A DNA stretch of 64,000 bases, from contig NZ_VLLN01000018.1 of the NCBI RefSeq assembly GCF_007830735.1, forward strand, positions 1-64,000, written 5' to 3'. The first letter of the stretch is position 1. Every line of letters begins with the position of its first letter. This document shows, piece after piece, positions 31,505-39,873 of the stretch. This stretch comes from Geobacter argillaceus (GTDB lineage Bacteria > Desulfobacterota > Desulfuromonadia > Geobacterales > DSM-12255). Position numbers and translations under genes: made by a program. The notes beneath the pieces were generated by a model. That model was not told where the DNA came from, made no database searches, and worked only from the letters and a program-made list of their open reading frames with translations.

Positions 31505-32331
31505 AGCATCGTATCACGGTGCTGTGCGACAATACGGTCGGGCCGGTAACCGGTACCCTGGGCGAGCACGGTTTTGCCGCCCTGGTGGAGCATCCCGCTG
31601 GAGCGCTCCTCTTCGATACGGGGCAAGGGGCGACGCTATTGGCCAATGCCCAGCGGCTGAACAAGGATCTCCACCGGGTCGGGACGGTGGTCCTGTCCCA
31701 CGGGCACTGCGACCACACCGGCGGGCTCTTGCCGCTTCTGCGGATCTGCGGGCCAAGGAGGGTGCTGGCCCATCCGGGGGTTTTCGCCTCGCGCTACCGG
31801 GTGAAGGATACGGGAGAGGCCATTGCCATCGGAATACCGTACACAGAGGAGTATCTCCAGGAGCACGGTGCCCGGTTCGATCTCAGTCGTGAGCCACGGG
31901 AAGTGGCAGCCGGTCTGCTTCTCACCGGCGAGGTGCCGCACCGTACTGATTTCGAGACAGGGGATCGGGGATTGTACAGCGATCCCGTGAAAGAACATAT
32001 TGATCTGCTCCCTGACGACCAGTCGCTGGTCATCAGGGGCGAGCGCGGTCTGACCATATTGCTCGGCTGCTGCCACGCCGGCTTGGTGAACACCATTGAA
32101 GCGGCCCGGCAACTGACCGGCGAAGATGAGGTCTATGCTGTGGTGGGGGGGACCCATCTGGGGTTCTGCACTGGGAGTCAATTGGAGCAAACGATCCAGG
32201 CGCTGCGCCGTTTTCGGGTCAAGAAGATCTGCGCAAGCCATTGCACCGGTTTTGCGGCGGCAGCCCGCCTGGCGCACGAGTTCCCCGGGGCGTTTCAGCC
32301 GACAGCGGTCGGCTATTGTCTGGAGGTGTAA
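31501..32331 (+). CDS. Metallo-beta-lactamase-fold hydrolase
   Basis: This 276-residue protein has the metal motif [10 protein letters not shown] (HxHxDH; residues about 63-72), a downstream ligand in [11 protein letters not shown] and a final HCTGF. The order resembles the MBL subgroup annotated as dihydropterin-methyl-RFA-P synthase-like hydrolases. It is co-transcribed with DUF2892 (ATGA overlap) and rhodanese genes, hinting at a thiol or persulfide substrate, which is inference only. Confidence 0.88.
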   Translation: MKHRITVLCDNTVGPVTGTLGEHGFAALVEHPAGALLFDTGQGATLLANAQRLNKDLHRVGTVVLSHGHCDHTGGLLPLLRICGPRRVLAHPGVFASRYRVKDTGEAIAIGIPYTEEYLQEHGARFDLSREPREVAAGLLLTGEVPHRTDFETGDRGLYSDPVKEHIDLLPDDQSLVIRGERGLTILLGCCHAGLVNTIEAARQLTGEDEVYAVVGGTHLGFCTGSQLEQTIQALRRFRVKKICASHCTGFAAAARLAHEFPGAFQPTAVGYCLEV

Positions 32332-32354
32332 ATAATGAAAAAGGTGGTTCGGTT

Positions 32355-32732
32355 ATGAGAATGGTGGCAGTTATTTTTCTGTTCCTGCTGTGTGTCGTCG
32401 GGGTAGCATCGGCCTCGCCCGCCCACAACGTCACATCCGGCGACGTAAAGATAATGCTCAACAAGGACAAGAAGATTTTTCTCCTCGACGTGCGCACCGT
32501 GGAGGAGTTCCGCCAGGCCCGGCTGCGTGGTGCCACCCTGATTCCGATTGGCGAAATCGAGCGTCGTTACTTCGAAGTCCCCAAGGACCGGCCGGTGGTG
32601 GTCTACTGCGCCGTTGGCTCACGGTCCGGGCCTGTTGCGGACTTTCTGGAGAAAAAGGGGTATCGGCAGGTCTACAACATGAAAGACGGTATTGTGGGGT
32701 GGTATCGTAGCGGGTACCCCATCGAGCGCTGA
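32355..32732 (+). CDS. Exported single-domain rhodanese
   Basis: The protein has 125 residues, with a signal peptide (VAVIFLFLLCVVGVASA) then one rhodanese domain: LLDVRTVEEFRQARLRGATL and the active-site loop VVYCAVGSRS with the catalytic Cys, ending GIVGWYRSGYP. It is a likely periplasmic sulfurtransferase. ATG 32355 overlaps the stop of a seven-codon ORF (32335-32358, MKKVVRL), which may couple translation. A terminator follows. Confidence 0.9.
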   Translation: MRMVAVIFLFLLCVVGVASASPAHNVTSGDVKIMLNKDKKIFLLDVRTVEEFRQARLRGATLIPIGEIERRYFEVPKDRPVVVYCAVGSRSGPVADFLEKKGYRQVYNMKDGIVGWYRSGYPIER

Positions 32733-32769
32733 ACGAATACAAGGATAGAGAGTCGCTCTTTCAATCGGG

Positions 32770-32802
32770 AAAGGGGGTGGGCCGGGCTCATCCCCCTTTT
32801 TT
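32770..32802 (+). terminator. Intrinsic terminator after the rhodanese gene
   Basis: AAAGGGGG (32770-32777) pairs with CCCCCTTT (32792-32799), then more T. The 14-base loop can pair partly on itself. Confidence 0.85.
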
Positions 32803-32930
32803 ATGTTGTTGAGAGTTAGACATTTTCGGGTGGAATCTCGTAAAGTTTTTTGAGCATTTTCACTGTTTTGTGCCGATTTGTGCCATGATTTTTCCTAAAG
32901 TTGCCAGAATCGTGCCCGATATGGAAGGTC

Positions 32931-34025
32931 ATGGACCGTTCGACTCGCCATCAAGAGGGAACCGGCAACGACCGGGGATTAGCAGTTGATCAACAGGGCA
33001 TGGCTCCCTTCATCATTGATCAACTGAGACACGGTGTGATTTTTGTCGACCGTGTGGGTGGCATCAGGACGATCAACCGGGAGGCCTGCCGTCTTCTTAA
33101 CGCAGACCCGGATGATGTGCAGGGGAAACGGGTCGACATGCTCCCCATTCGTGCTCCCCTGTTCAAGATTCTCGGGGAAAACAGCAGGGGAGCGGGGGTA
33201 GAGGTGAGCAGCGGTGGCCTTGTGCTGACAGTAAGGTCACAGAGGTTTACCGATCCCGCCGGAACAGAGCACGGCATTCTTTACGAAGTGAGGGACATTA
33301 CCCGGGAACGGAAGGAGAGGCGTCAACGTGAAGAGTTCGTGGCCATGATGACCCACGATCTGAAATCTCCCCTTACCGTTGTGGGTGGTTACCTGCAGTC
33401 GATGGCAATGGCACTTGCAGAAGGTGAAGCGGTGGATCGGATCATGCTCTGTCTCCAAGAGGCAGAGCGGGCCTGCGGCAAGATGCTGAGGATGATCGAG
33501 AATATTCTTGATACCTATCGCCTGGAAGTGGGGCTGTTAAAGATCCAGCGCGAGTACTGCGATCTGAAAAAACTCTTGGCAGATTGGGGGGCGGGGTTTC
33601 AGCAGGAAGCGAAAGAGCAGGGGGTAGCGCTCACCTTCTCCGCTACGGCGGACATTCCACCGCTGAAACTGGACGAGAAGCAGCTTTGGCGGGTTATTGC
33701 CAATCTCGTCGGCAATGCGGTGAAGTTTACTCCCAAGGGCGGGCGGGTGTCAGTTGCGGTACGGATGGAGGACGATATCCTTATGTTCACGGTTGCCGAC
33801 ACGGGCATCGGTATCCCAGCCAAGGATCTTGGCAAGATATTCAATAAATACTTCCGGGCCAAAGGTGCCATCGGCTTTAAAGGAACCGGCCTGGGGCTCG
33901 CCATCAGCAAGGCGATTGTGGAGGCCCATGGCGGAAAAATTGACGTAACGAGCCAGGAGGGTGAGGGGAGTTGCTTCACCGTCCTGATACCCGGAATGGT
34001 AACGCACGAAAAAAAGACGCACTAG
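32931..34025 (+). CDS. PAS-domain sensor histidine kinase
   Basis: This soluble kinase has about 364 residues. A PAS-like sensor (about 25-130; HGVIFVDRVGGIRTINREAC) leads to a HisKA box with the phospho-His in MMTHDLKSPLTVVGG and an HATPase domain (NLVGNAVKFTPKGGRVSV, DTGIGIPAKDLGKIF, FKGTGLGLAISKAIVE). There is no membrane span. ATG 32931 is a compromise: a GTG at 32901 extends it and ATG 33000 shortens it, with no clear Shine-Dalgarno at any. The CheY-like gene 137 bp downstream is a possible partner. Confidence 0.88.
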   Translation: MDRSTRHQEGTGNDRGLAVDQQGMAPFIIDQLRHGVIFVDRVGGIRTINREACRLLNADPDDVQGKRVDMLPIRAPLFKILGENSRGAGVEVSSGGLVLTVRSQRFTDPAGTEHGILYEVRDITRERKERRQREEFVAMMTHDLKSPLTVVGGYLQSMAMALAEGEAVDRIMLCLQEAERACGKMLRMIENILDTYRLEVGLLKIQREYCDLKKLLADWGAGFQQEAKEQGVALTFSATADIPPLKLDEKQLWRVIANLVGNAVKFTPKGGRVSVAVRMEDDILMFTVADTGIGIPAKDLGKIFNKYFRAKGAIGFKGTGLGLAISKAIVEAHGGKIDVTSQEGEGSCFTVLIPGMVTHEKKTH

Positions 34026-34162
34026 CGTAGGTCGGAACGGTTTAATAACGCAGGTATGGCAGCTTGACGTGTACGTTTGGAAGCGGATGCACTCGATGTC
34101 ATTCCACCAGAGCATTCTGAAAAATTAACTTCAAACCCATCAGTTATGAAAGGAGAACACCC

Positions 34163-34528
34163 ATGGCAAACGTCTTGATAGTCGATGATTCATCCACTAT
34201 GCGCAAGATCATCTCCCGCTCCCTTCGTCAGGCAGGGCTGGCCGTCGATGAAATCTACGAGGCCGGTGACGGCATCGAGGGGTTGAATGCGCTCAAGGGG
34301 AACAAGGTAGGCCTGATCCTCTCCGATATCAACATGCCCAACATGGACGGGCTGGAATTCATCAAACAGGTGCGGAGCAACGGCAATTCCGTTCCCATCG
34401 TCATGATCACGACCGAAGGAGGGGAGGATATCCTGAAAGAGGCCATCAACAGCGGCGCCAGCGACAGCATCAAGAAGCCGTTTACTCCCGACCAGCTTCA
34501 GGAAAAGCTCGGAGGACTCCTGTCATGA
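34163..34528 (+). CDS. CheY-like response regulator
   Basis: This 121-residue single receiver has the acidic pair in VLIVDDSSTMRK, phospho-Asp in LILSDINMPNMDG, the switch Thr in VMITTEG and Lys in SIKKPFTPDQL. Lacking an output domain, it acts by binding a target, probably the flagellar switch. AAAGGAG precedes the ATG. It overlaps the CheX gene by 4 bp, which links it to phosphatase-controlled signalling. Confidence 0.92.
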   Translation: MANVLIVDDSSTMRKIISRSLRQAGLAVDEIYEAGDGIEGLNALKGNKVGLILSDINMPNMDGLEFIKQVRSNGNSVPIVMITTEGGEDILKEAINSGASDSIKKPFTPDQLQEKLGGLLS

Positions 34529-35031
34529 CCCTGAATACCAATGTTTCAGAAGCGGTAGGCATGGAAGAACAGGATATGGTTGGCTACCTGATCCATGCCA
34601 CCAAGGAAGTCTTCAATACCATGGTGATGATGGAACTGGATGACAGCTACCCTCTTCAGGAGCCCATTACCCATTTTCATTGTAGTGTCACCAGCATGGT
34701 CGGCCTGGCCGGAACCTATACCGGCATTCTTTCCATCCACTGTCCGCAGACATTTGCCCTGCGCATTACTTCAAGCATGCTGGGGATGGATGTAACTGAA
34801 ATGGGGGAGGACGTGAACGATGCCCTTGGCGAACTGGCCAATATGCTGGGGGGGTATGTGAAACAGACTCTTTCCAAAGGGGGGCTGGATATAAATCTGT
34901 CCATTCCGACCGTAATTTCCGGAGAGGAATACACAGTAAACTCGACAGCCGACAGCGATTGTATTATTATCCCCTTCACCAACGATGGCGACCGTTTTCT
35001 CGTCGGGCTCAAACTCCAGAAGGAAGGGTAA
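34525..35031 (+). CDS. CheX-type CheY-P phosphatase domain protein
   Basis: This 168-residue protein contains the CheX/CheC/FliY fold with one E-x-x-N type active helix: DALGELANMLGGYVKQTL. CheX dephosphorylates CheY-P, and the immediate upstream overlap with a CheY gene fits that. VSGLAG-like strands (SMVGLAGTYTGILSIHCP) match the family's beta sheet. Confidence 0.85.
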   Translation: MTLNTNVSEAVGMEEQDMVGYLIHATKEVFNTMVMMELDDSYPLQEPITHFHCSVTSMVGLAGTYTGILSIHCPQTFALRITSSMLGMDVTEMGEDVNDALGELANMLGGYVKQTLSKGGLDINLSIPTVISGEEYTVNSTADSDCIIIPFTNDGDRFLVGLKLQKEG

Positions 35032-35047
35032 GTAATGGGTAGGGTTG

Positions 35048-36106
35048 ATGGCTGAGTTTGCTACGCTGACGGACGTTCTCGCCCGGTCTGTTGCCCAGGC
35101 CGGCGAGGAGAGCAGTATGCTCCTCGGGCAGACACTTACCTTCGAGGCAGGTGACTCGCTCAAGACGAATCGGGTAAGCTATTTTACCGGCCTTGACAGT
35201 GCCATCCTTGTCGCAACCGTAGAGTCGAAGGAAGAGTATACGGGAGAGTTCTATCTCCTCTTTACGCTCAGGGATGCCATCCTGATGAGCGGTCTTCTTC
35301 TCGGGATTCCTCCTGCCAGGATTTCCGAGAAGCGGAAACTGGCTATCGTCGAGAATGACGATACCGATGCATTTGGCGAGATCATGAACCAGCTCATCGG
35401 TTCATTCAACATGATTTTCAAGCCCAGTTTCCCCAACAAAGTCCATCTAAAACTTGTCAAACCGAAGAAGTATGTCCCCGATGTCGACCCGATAACCGAG
35501 GTGGATCCGGTCCCTGACGGGGAGTTCCTGCTATTCAGGACTTCGCCCAAGATGGACGGGTACGAGATGGACCACCTGGACATCCTGGTCCCTCTTCCCC
35601 TGGCCGAGCAGTTCGATCCCCCCCCTGCTGTTGAGGAAAAGCCGGCAGATGCGGTTGTCGAGGAAGCTCCACCGATTGCCGCCGCTGCCAATGAAACGAT
35701 TGCCGCCGCTGTCGATGAAACGATTGCCGTTTCTGCGGAGGAAACCATCATCATCCTCGAAGACAATCAGCAGGAGCGTGAAAAGATGCGGGAATGCCTG
35801 GCATCGACCGGCCTCAAGCTTCTCGATGGCGCCCTGAGCGCTGATATCAGGGAACTGCTCCAGCAGGGACGTCCCCGGGTTGCCGTGGTCGGTGTGGCCG
35901 ATACCGAGGATCGGGAACTTGCCCTCTGTATAAAAATTTCGTCGCTCAGCCAGGATCAGCCCCTTCCCATTATCATGTGTGCGCCGGAGTGGACGCGCAG
36001 CGGTGTCCTCAAGGCGATAAAGTATGGAGCCAGGGACATTGTTCTCAAGCCATACAGTGGAGAAGAGTTGGTTGCCAAGGTAAAAAAGTTCCTGAAGGCT
36101 GCCTAG
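35048..36106 (+). CDS. CheC/CheX-like domain fused to a degenerate receiver
   Basis: Of 352 residues, about 1-190 are CheC/FliY-like, with one helix AFGEIMNQLIGSFNMIF keeping the E-x-x-N pair. Residues 190-232 are an Ala-rich linker with the repeat NETIAAAVDETIAVSAEETI. Residues about 233-352 are receiver-like (IIILEDNQQEREKM, PLPIIMCAPEWTRSG, GARDIVLKPYSGEEL) but have GVAD where the phospho-Asp should be (RVAVVGVAD). The receiver is probably not phosphorylated. ATG 35048 was taken. It is the third gene of the CheY-CheX unit. Confidence 0.78.
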   Translation: MAEFATLTDVLARSVAQAGEESSMLLGQTLTFEAGDSLKTNRVSYFTGLDSAILVATVESKEEYTGEFYLLFTLRDAILMSGLLLGIPPARISEKRKLAIVENDDTDAFGEIMNQLIGSFNMIFKPSFPNKVHLKLVKPKKYVPDVDPITEVDPVPDGEFLLFRTSPKMDGYEMDHLDILVPLPLAEQFDPPPAVEEKPADAVVEEAPPIAAAANETIAAAVDETIAVSAEETIIILEDNQQEREKMRECLASTGLKLLDGALSADIRELLQQGRPRVAVVGVADTEDRELALCIKISSLSQDQPLPIIMCAPEWTRSGVLKAIKYGARDIVLKPYSGEELVAKVKKFLKAA

Positions 36107-36206
36107 TGTCAAAAAAACGTCAATATTGTCTCGCCTGTTTCGGCCCGTCTCTACTTTGTCACAACTAACCTGTTGATATTGTGTCGTAATAAAAGTTTTT
36201 TCGAGT

Positions 36207-36221
36207 GGGCATGTGAATTGC
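36207..36221 (+). promoter_or_regulatory. Sigma-54 promoter upstream of the AMIN/TPR gene
   Basis: GGGCATG-TGAA-TTGC fits the -24/-12 consensus TGGCACG-N4-TTGC, with the GG and GC doublets exactly 10 bp apart. The transcript would start near 36233, only 8 nt before an ATG at 36241, which argues for a start further in. Confidence 0.65.
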
Positions 36222-36306
36222 CTCTGAAGTATCCGAATGTATGCCCGAATTTCCGCACGGGACCGACGTGCTCGTCCGGCGGGGATCGGTAGGAGACGGC
36301 AGCGGA

Positions 36307-38454
36307 GTGCTTTCTTTCACCACGAGAAACCTGATATCAACTGTTCCCGGTTTGGCGCTGCGCCATGGGACTATGCTTTTGCTCGTCCTCTGCGCACTGC
36401 TCATGACAGTGGTGCCCGGGGGGGCCGCCGAACCATTGCCGGCGCGTCTCTGCCGTCTCGATATCGTGTCGGGCGATCAGTACACCCGCTTGCGCTTCAA
36501 GCTGGACAAGACTTCCTCATATACGGTGGATATGGTTCCCGGCAATCGCCTGCGTATCCGCCTCGACCATGCCAGTTCTCCGCACTTTAAAAAGCTGCGC
36601 TCTTTTACCAATCGCCAGGTGCAGGGTGTGACCGTCAGGAATCTGATGGGGGCAGTTGTGGCCGATATTGGTCTCAACGAGCAGGCAAGCGGTTTCCGTG
36701 TGCTCCCCTTGGCAGAGGCCGGAATACTGGTTGTCGATGTCGGTAAGTCGCTGGCAATGAAGGAGTCGCAGCAGGTTCTTGCCGACCGTCAACAGATCCT
36801 GCTCGGGGCCGGAAAACTGGTCAGGGAGTATGATCCTCCGCTTACCGCTGATTTTCCGTTCATTCCGACAGACCCCCAGACGCTGAAACAGATTATTCCC
36901 GCTTCAGATCTCAAGCAGTTTGCAATCGGTGAAGCGTTTCTCTACAAAGGGCAGGCGGCCGAGGCTGAGACTGTTTTTGCCGCGTTTGCCAAACGGGAAC
37001 ATCCTGTCGGGACCATTGCCGCCTATCGACTCGGCGAGGCCCGCTATGCGCTCCACAAGTATAAACCGGCTCTGGATGCCTTTCGCCAGGGCGAGGCGAA
37101 ACTCCCTTCATACCTGCAGGAGCGTCCGATAACCGCCTTCTCGTATGCCGATACTCTGGTGCGTGTAGGTGGCAGCCCGACCAGAAAAACTTTTTCACAC
37201 CTGATTGCGGCGTTCAGCGACAAACCGTATGCGTCTCTCATGGTTGCCAGGCTGGCCGATGTGCTTGCCAGGCAGGGGAACGATGCCGAGGCCCTGTTGA
37301 TCTATCGGACCGTCATCAAGCTCTTCCCGGGATCACGGGGGGCCAATCATGCGGCAATGCAACTGGCCGATCGGCAATTTTTCAGCCAGAACCTGGAAAC
37401 GTATCCCGTGCTGCTGCGTACCTATCGGGAGATTGGCAATACGTCGGGTGATTTTTCGCTCAAGGATGAGGCTTCATTCAGGGAGGCCCTGCTCGAATCA
37501 CTGTATGGCCCAACCATCCTGGCCATGGCAAAGATAGATGAATATGAAAAGCGTTTCCCAACAGGTATTTTTGTCGCAACGGCCAAATCGGTAAAGGAAC
37601 TGCTGCTGCCGAAGGTATACTGGGAACTGTTTGCCGCGAGAGACTATCACGGGCTTCTGCAACTGGTCCAAGACAACAGGTCTGGCCTGGCAGGCTGCGT
37701 GGCCGATCCCCGTTTCCTGCCAAGCCTCATGGAGGCATTTGCCGCTACCGGTCAGATCAAGGCTGAGATTGGACTCCTGGCCTATCTGATGCGCTATGAT
37801 TTGGGAAAAAGCCAGTCACCGGAGATGATCCTGCGAATACTTGCGGATGCTGACCGGCTCGCCGACAACAAGCTTGCGGAAGAAGCTGCCACCATGTTTC
37901 TGGAGCGCTTTCCCAAACGCCCGGAAGCCGGGTCGATGCGTGAACGGCTGGCTGCCCTGCGTTTTCAGGAAGGACGCCCGGAGAGCGTTATTGCAGAACT
38001 TTCGCACCTCCTGAAACCGAACGTCAGGGCCGAGATGCCGGAGAGTTACTACTACCTGGGTAAGGCCCTGGTTGCCAAAGGAAAGCCTCAGGTTGCGGAC
38101 CGTGCTTTGTCCGCATTCATCGAGGCCAGGAAGGGAAGCTCCCAGGCAGCCTATAGGGCCGATGCGTATTATACCCTCGTGCTGACCCGGCAGGCGTCGG
38201 GAAACAGACGCGGGGCGATAGATGCCTGTAAGGGGGGGCTGGCGGTGGCTACTAAAGGGGAGCACGATCAACTCCTGTACAAGCTGGGAGAGTTGCTGAT
38301 CCAGGACCGTCGCATTCCCGAGGCACGGGCTCAATGGGAAAAGCTTGCCAAAGAGGGGAGCGATGAACAGTGGCGTAAGCTGGCTGGCCAGGCGATTGCC
38401 TCCCTTGATCTGCAGCAGGAACTGTCTGACGTGAAATCCCTCGTGTCAAAATAA
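36307..38454 (+). CDS. AMIN-like/TPR repeat protein, envelope, sigma-54 controlled
   Basis: A signal/membrane segment (MLLLVLCALLMTVVPGGAA) is followed by an AMIN-like beta domain (CRLDIVSGDQYTRLRFKLDK, RLRIRLDHASS) and, from about 200 residues on, a long array of TPR-like helices. These include FAIGEAFLYKGQAAEAETVF, AAYRLGEARYALHKYKPALD and YYLGKALVAKGKPQVADRAL. It looks like a periplasmic scaffold. GTG 36307 has AGGAG 11 nt upstream; the longest frame begins at ATG 36241, and ATG 36373 is the shortest reasonable start. Its own sigma-54 promoter and position before flgB suggest a flagellar assembly or motor-scaffold role (inference). Confidence 0.75.
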   Translation: MLSFTTRNLISTVPGLALRHGTMLLLVLCALLMTVVPGGAAEPLPARLCRLDIVSGDQYTRLRFKLDKTSSYTVDMVPGNRLRIRLDHASSPHFKKLRSFTNRQVQGVTVRNLMGAVVADIGLNEQASGFRVLPLAEAGILVVDVGKSLAMKESQQVLADRQQILLGAGKLVREYDPPLTADFPFIPTDPQTLKQIIPASDLKQFAIGEAFLYKGQAAEAETVFAAFAKREHPVGTIAAYRLGEARYALHKYKPALDAFRQGEAKLPSYLQERPITAFSYADTLVRVGGSPTRKTFSHLIAAFSDKPYASLMVARLADVLARQGNDAEALLIYRTVIKLFPGSRGANHAAMQLADRQFFSQNLETYPVLLRTYREIGNTSGDFSLKDEASFREALLESLYGPTILAMAKIDEYEKRFPTGIFVATAKSVKELLLPKVYWELFAARDYHGLLQLVQDNRSGLAGCVADPRFLPSLMEAFAATGQIKAEIGLLAYLMRYDLGKSQSPEMILRILADADRLADNKLAEEAATMFLERFPKRPEAGSMRERLAALRFQEGRPESVIAELSHLLKPNVRAEMPESYYYLGKALVAKGKPQVADRALSAFIEARKGSSQAAYRADAYYTLVLTRQASGNRRGAIDACKGGLAVATKGEHDQLLYKLGELLIQDRRIPEARAQWEKLAKEGSDEQWRKLAGQAIASLDLQQELSDVKSLVSK

Positions 38455-38540
38455 TGTCTTGTGTCAAAATGCTCCTGCCGGTTGTCGGTCCGACTCTTCT
38501 CAACATATGGTAATTGTTTAAAATTTGTTTGTATGTGGGC

Positions 38541-38556
38541 TGGTATGGGTTTTGCT
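38541..38556 (+). promoter_or_regulatory. Sigma-54 promoter of the flgB operon
   Basis: TGGTATG-GGTT-TTGCT keeps both invariant doublets at the required spacing. The transcript would start about 38567, and flgB starts at 38584 behind GGAGG. Confidence 0.8.
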
Positions 38557-38583
38557 CTCATCATGAGTCGCGGAGGTGTTGTC

Positions 38584-39009
38584 ATGCCAGTAGACGGACT
38601 CTTCAGTAACACGGTTGAACTTCTGGGGAAGAGCATAGACCTCAGGACCAGAAATCATAATCTTATTTCCGCCAATATGGCCAATGCGGAGACCCCGGGC
38701 TACATGCCGACCCGGCTCTCTTTCGAGGGAGAGCTCAAGGAGGCGCTCCAAGGCCAGAAAAAGGGGACGACACTGGTTCCGGCCCACCCCCGTCACATTC
38801 CGGTCAAGGGGATGCGAAGATCTCTTGACCAGGTGCAGGGTACTCTGGAGGAGACTCCGGCCCCTAATCCGGGGCGTGATGGCAACAGGGTGGAGCTGGA
38901 GCAGGAGATGGCCAAGATGGCCGAGAACCAGATTCTCTACAACGCCTCGGTACAGATACTCGCCAAGAAGTTTGAAGGAATCAAGCAGGCGATAAAGGGG
39001 ACTAACTGA
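38584..39009 (+). CDS. flgB: Flagellar basal-body proximal rod protein FlgB
   Basis: This 141-residue rod subunit has the family motif NLISANMANAETPGYMPTRL and the C-terminal helix MAEN. ILYNASVQIL follows. ATG 38584 has GGAGG 7 nt upstream; an in-frame extension to 38461 precedes the sigma-54 transcript start and is rejected. It is the first gene of the flagellar operon and overlaps flgC by one base. Confidence 0.94.
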   Translation: MPVDGLFSNTVELLGKSIDLRTRNHNLISANMANAETPGYMPTRLSFEGELKEALQGQKKGTTLVPAHPRHIPVKGMRRSLDQVQGTLEETPAPNPGRDGNRVELEQEMAKMAENQILYNASVQILAKKFEGIKQAIKGTN

Positions 39010-39446
39010 TGGATCTGTTTACGGCAATGGATGTAAGTTCTTCGGCCCTCACGGCCGAACGGACCCGGATGAATCTTATTTCCAGTAACCTGGCCAATGC
39101 CAATTCCACCCGGACTGCCGAAGGTGGGCCATATAAACGCAAAGATGCGGTGTTTGCGGCGCAACCGCTCAGTCAGCCCTTCAGTGCGGCTCTTAATAAG
39201 GCGGGGCTCCAACAGTTGAACAAGGTGAGCGTGTTGCAGGTGGTTGAGGATCAGAATCCCCCGCGGCTACAGTATGATCCGTCCCATCCGGACGCCGACG
39301 CCAAGGGATATGTGGCCATGCCGAACGTCAACGTGGTGGAGGAGATGGCTGACATGATCGCTGCCACCCGCTCCTATGAGGCCAATGTGACCACGTTGCA
39401 GGCTACCAAGAGCATGGCCTTGAAAACACTGGAAATCAGTCGTTGA
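39009..39446 (+). CDS. flgC: Flagellar basal-body rod protein FlgC
   Basis: This 145-residue protein carries the FlgC signatures: MDVSSSALTAERTRMNLISS then NLANANSTRT, and a C-terminal VNVVEEMADMIAATRSYEAN. It assembles the proximal rod with FlgB, FlgF and FliE after export by the flagellar type III system. Confidence 0.95.
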   Translation: MDLFTAMDVSSSALTAERTRMNLISSNLANANSTRTAEGGPYKRKDAVFAAQPLSQPFSAALNKAGLQQLNKVSVLQVVEDQNPPRLQYDPSHPDADAKGYVAMPNVNVVEEMADMIAATRSYEANVTTLQATKSMALKTLEISR

Positions 39447-39475
39447 CAGTTGGAATAGGGTGAGGAGATTCAATA

Positions 39476-39781
39476 ATGATAATCAAGGGAATAGAGACGG
39501 GCGGCGGTTTGGAGCAGGCATTTAAGCCGGCCAAGGAGGCTGTACAGACGCAGTCTCCCGCAGTAAGCTTTGCATCTTATCTCGGTGAAATGGTAAGCCA
39601 GGTCAATAGTGACCAACAAGCGTCGGATAAGGCGGTCCAGGAACTGGCAACGGGGCAGGCCAGGGGGCTGCACGAGGTGATGATCGCCATGGAGAAATCG
39701 TCCATTTCGTTTCAGTTCCTGACCCAGGTCCGCAATAAGGTGGTGGAAGCATACCAGGAAGTCATGCGCATGCCGGTTTGA
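39476..39781 (+). CDS. fliE: Flagellar hook-basal body adaptor FliE
   Basis: This 101-residue protein joins the MS ring to the rod. SFASYLGEMVSQVNSDQQAS and the C-terminal LTQVRNKVVEAYQEVMRMPV are typical. GAGGAG precedes ATG 39476. Confidence 0.94.
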   Translation: MIIKGIETGGGLEQAFKPAKEAVQTQSPAVSFASYLGEMVSQVNSDQQASDKAVQELATGQARGLHEVMIAMEKSSISFQFLTQVRNKVVEAYQEVMRMPV

Positions 39782-39873
39782 CCCGGTTGGTTTTGTTTCC
39801 TTCCCGCTCCCCCCGCATCAATGGGTGAGCAACGTTTCTCTACGTACCTTGTTTCTATCCGCGGAGTAACTCG

